From DATAOG01 sp963753685 (GTDB lineage Bacteria > Pseudomonadota > Alphaproteobacteria > Geminicoccales > Geminicoccaceae): 64,000 bases of DNA. A model generated the notes under the pieces. The model did not search any database, was not told the DNA's origin, and was given only the letters and a program-made list of their open reading frames with translations. Every line of letters starts with the position of its first letter. Position 1 is the first letter of the stretch. Shown here piece after piece: positions 62,674-64,000 of this stretch. The stretch lies in contig CAVWDE010000019.1 in the NCBI GenBank assembly GCA_963753685.1, positions 1 through 64,000 of the forward strand, in the 5' to 3' direction. A program made the position numbers and the translations under genes.

Positions 62674-63036
62674 GGCAGTCGCATGCTGCCACGCAAGCCG
62701 CGCACTCGTCGAGTCGCGCGTCGCCGAAGCGGGCGTCGGGCCGTCACGCCCGGAAGCACAGGCGTCCAGCAGGGAGCCCACCGGATGACGCATCCAGCGC
62801 ACCGAAGGGGCTTGGCCTTGACGGCAGGGGGCCGCAGGCCTCCCAAACGGACAAAGTCAGCCGGAGGCTGGTCGCGCTATCTTGCGCGAGGGATCGTCAC
62901 CGAACGGCGGAGACCCGGCGAAGCCGAGGGCGCAGATGGGCTCCGGGAGCGCCGTCAGGCGGCGCGAGTAGAGCCCGATCCGGCGCAGCCGGACCTGCCC
63001 GGACGCGACTGTTTCCGATCTATATAGGCTTCCCTC
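62674..63036. other. Gene-free spacer inside the right-end module
   Basis: About 363 bases. No recognisable gene, including a missing HepT partner for the nucleotidyltransferase, could be found on either strand. It could contain a promoter for the nucleotidyltransferase and TIR-like genes. Confidence 0.4.
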
Positions 63037-63990
63037 CTAGTCATCCTTCGACATGAGGTGACCGCAATAGCTGCACAAGTTTGAATTATGCGGATCGACG
63101 TTCTCGGGCGTCAGGCCGGTCATGCATCGCGCGCACTCGTCAAGGATCAACCCGCACGATACGCAGCCGACGCGCTCGTCGGTCAACAGATAGGTGGTAA
63201 GACCGCAATCGGAGCAGGTCTGGACAGGCTGCTCCCCGCCGTCCGTCATGGCGATATAGCTCTCGGTTTCAAAATGCGCCTCAATAGCGAGTTCGAGGGC
63301 TTTTTCCGATGGGATGCGTTCTCCGCATGCCCGGCAATGGCAATCGGCACCCTCGTGGTTTGTATTTTGCGGATCATCCTGCGCCACGAGATCGGAGTTG
63401 CATTGCGGGCATCTGAAGTGAGTTCCGGCCAGGCTCGCGAGCGGCCATTCGAGGTTTCCGAAGGTCTGCCTGCACGCCTCGAGTTCCCGCTCATAGACGG
63501 CACGAACGTCGAGCATGATCCGCCACGCATCGCCAAGGACTTCGGAGGGTACCTCTTCGGCCAGGCGGAACAAGTCTGCAACCACCGGGAAAGCTTTGGC
63601 GATCGCCTCACGCACTGCCTCGCGCGGCTTGTCGGTATAGTAGTGCTCAACATCGGTGCGGATGCGCTTGAGGTCGTCCAGGGCCAGCTTGTTGATCGGC
63701 AGACCGAAGTCGGCAAAGCGCGTGCCGATGGTCTCGAAGTCGATTGTCCGGCGGGAAGCGGGAGTGAACTGCACGCCTCCGCTTTCGTCCGAGATAGGCT
63801 TGTAGTGGACGCCCAGAACCTCCGCCGGGTTCGCGTTCGGCGCAGCACGGACGAGAACCTCTTTCGCAAGGAGAAGGACGCCGGCATAGAAATTCCGGAC
63901 CGCGGAAACCGCTCGCCTGGGATCGTTCGATTGATAGTCCTCCACGCCGAGCTGGATCGACTGGACCGCATTATCGAACAGGCTATTCAC
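63037..63990 (-). CDS. HEPN-like protein with multiple zinc ribbons
   Basis: 317 residues from GTG 63990 (NSLFDNAVQSIQLGVEDYQS), possibly longer beyond the window. The first 150 residues are helical. RRAVSAVRNFYAGVLLLAKE and KRIRTDVEHYY resemble HEPN/DUF4145-type helices, with R111-x4-H116 matching the HEPN RNase motif. The C-terminal half has six C-x2-C pairs: C194/C197, C219/C222, C259/C262, C276/C279, C286/C289 and C306/C309, enough for three zinc ribbons. Intact, with no membrane segment. Function unknown; a nucleic-acid-binding HEPN nuclease is plausible. Confidence 0.7.
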   Translation of the reverse strand: MNSLFDNAVQSIQLGVEDYQSNDPRRAVSAVRNFYAGVLLLAKEVLVRAAPNANPAEVLGVHYKPISDESGGVQFTPASRRTIDFETIGTRFADFGLPINKLALDDLKRIRTDVEHYYTDKPREAVREAIAKAFPVVADLFRLAEEVPSEVLGDAWRIMLDVRAVYERELEACRQTFGNLEWPLASLAGTHFRCPQCNSDLVAQDDPQNTNHEGADCHCRACGERIPSEKALELAIEAHFETESYIAMTDGGEQPVQTCSDCGLTTYLLTDERVGCVSCGLILDECARCMTGLTPENVDPHNSNLCSYCGHLMSKDD

Positions 63991-64000
63991 GGGCGGCCTC

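Overview
The window is high-GC DNA from an alphaproteobacterium, probably a free-living or metagenome-assembled member of a Rhodospirillales-like lineage. The main evidence is gene order: birA-coaX-rnj-mce-DUF1467-proS-lolCD, then dnaE-rpsB-tsf-pyrH-frr-uppS-cdsA-dxr-rseP-bamA-skp-lpxD-fabZ-lpxA-lpxI-lpxB. LpxI in place of LpxH, the short ProS and the gltX/comEC pairing also fit. The genus cannot be named from sequence alone. No tRNA, rRNA or CRISPR array was seen.

Left third (1-33.4 kb) is conserved housekeeping DNA. It covers cofactors (birA, coaX), RNA decay (rnj), propionyl-CoA metabolism (mce), translation (proS, rpsB, tsf, frr, gltX), replication (dnaE) and nucleotide supply (pyrH). A long envelope block makes undecaprenyl-PP, CDP-diacylglycerol, MEP isoprenoids, outer-membrane proteins and lipid A. 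A lipoprotein exporter, a K+ channel component (trkH), citrate synthase and comEC complete it. Nearly every gene from 1 to 25.9 kb, and again at 30.5-33.4 and 43-48.6 kb, carries several single-base frameshifts. Essential genes such as dnaE, proS, tsf and bamA are hit, so I read these as sequence errors and annotate the genes as whole.

Middle (33.4-53.7 kb) is accessory. It has small metabolic enzymes (FMN-binding protein, squalene-cyclase-like protein, dienelactone hydrolase, PhyH dioxygenase, GFA protein), then a scarred zone. The scar holds an IS1380 relic, a complete IS1634-type element inserted in a vapB-like antitoxin next to a decayed vapC, a truncated hydrolase, a broken membrane protein and an MNT-HEPN toxin-antitoxin pair. 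Next come a sugar ABC importer, a Uma2 nuclease, a dehydrogenase, a potassium-channel relic, a cyclic-nucleotide-binding protein, two tandem Tat-exported solute-binding proteins, a metallo-hydrolase and a decapitated kinase.

Right end (53.7-64 kb) has an arylsulfatase with a membrane partner, a GlxA-type regulator divergent from an MFS transporter, a bile-acid/sodium-symporter-family gene bracketed by a 55-bp direct repeat, and a MarR-GNAT regulator whose promoter, operator and start codon are superimposed. The last 2.7 kb holds three co-oriented genes that look like an immunity or toxin module: a HEPN/zinc-ribbon protein, a minimal nucleotidyltransferase, and a protein joining a lectin-like beta-sandwich to a TIR/deoxyribosyltransferase-like domain. 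This is the best candidate for an undescribed system.
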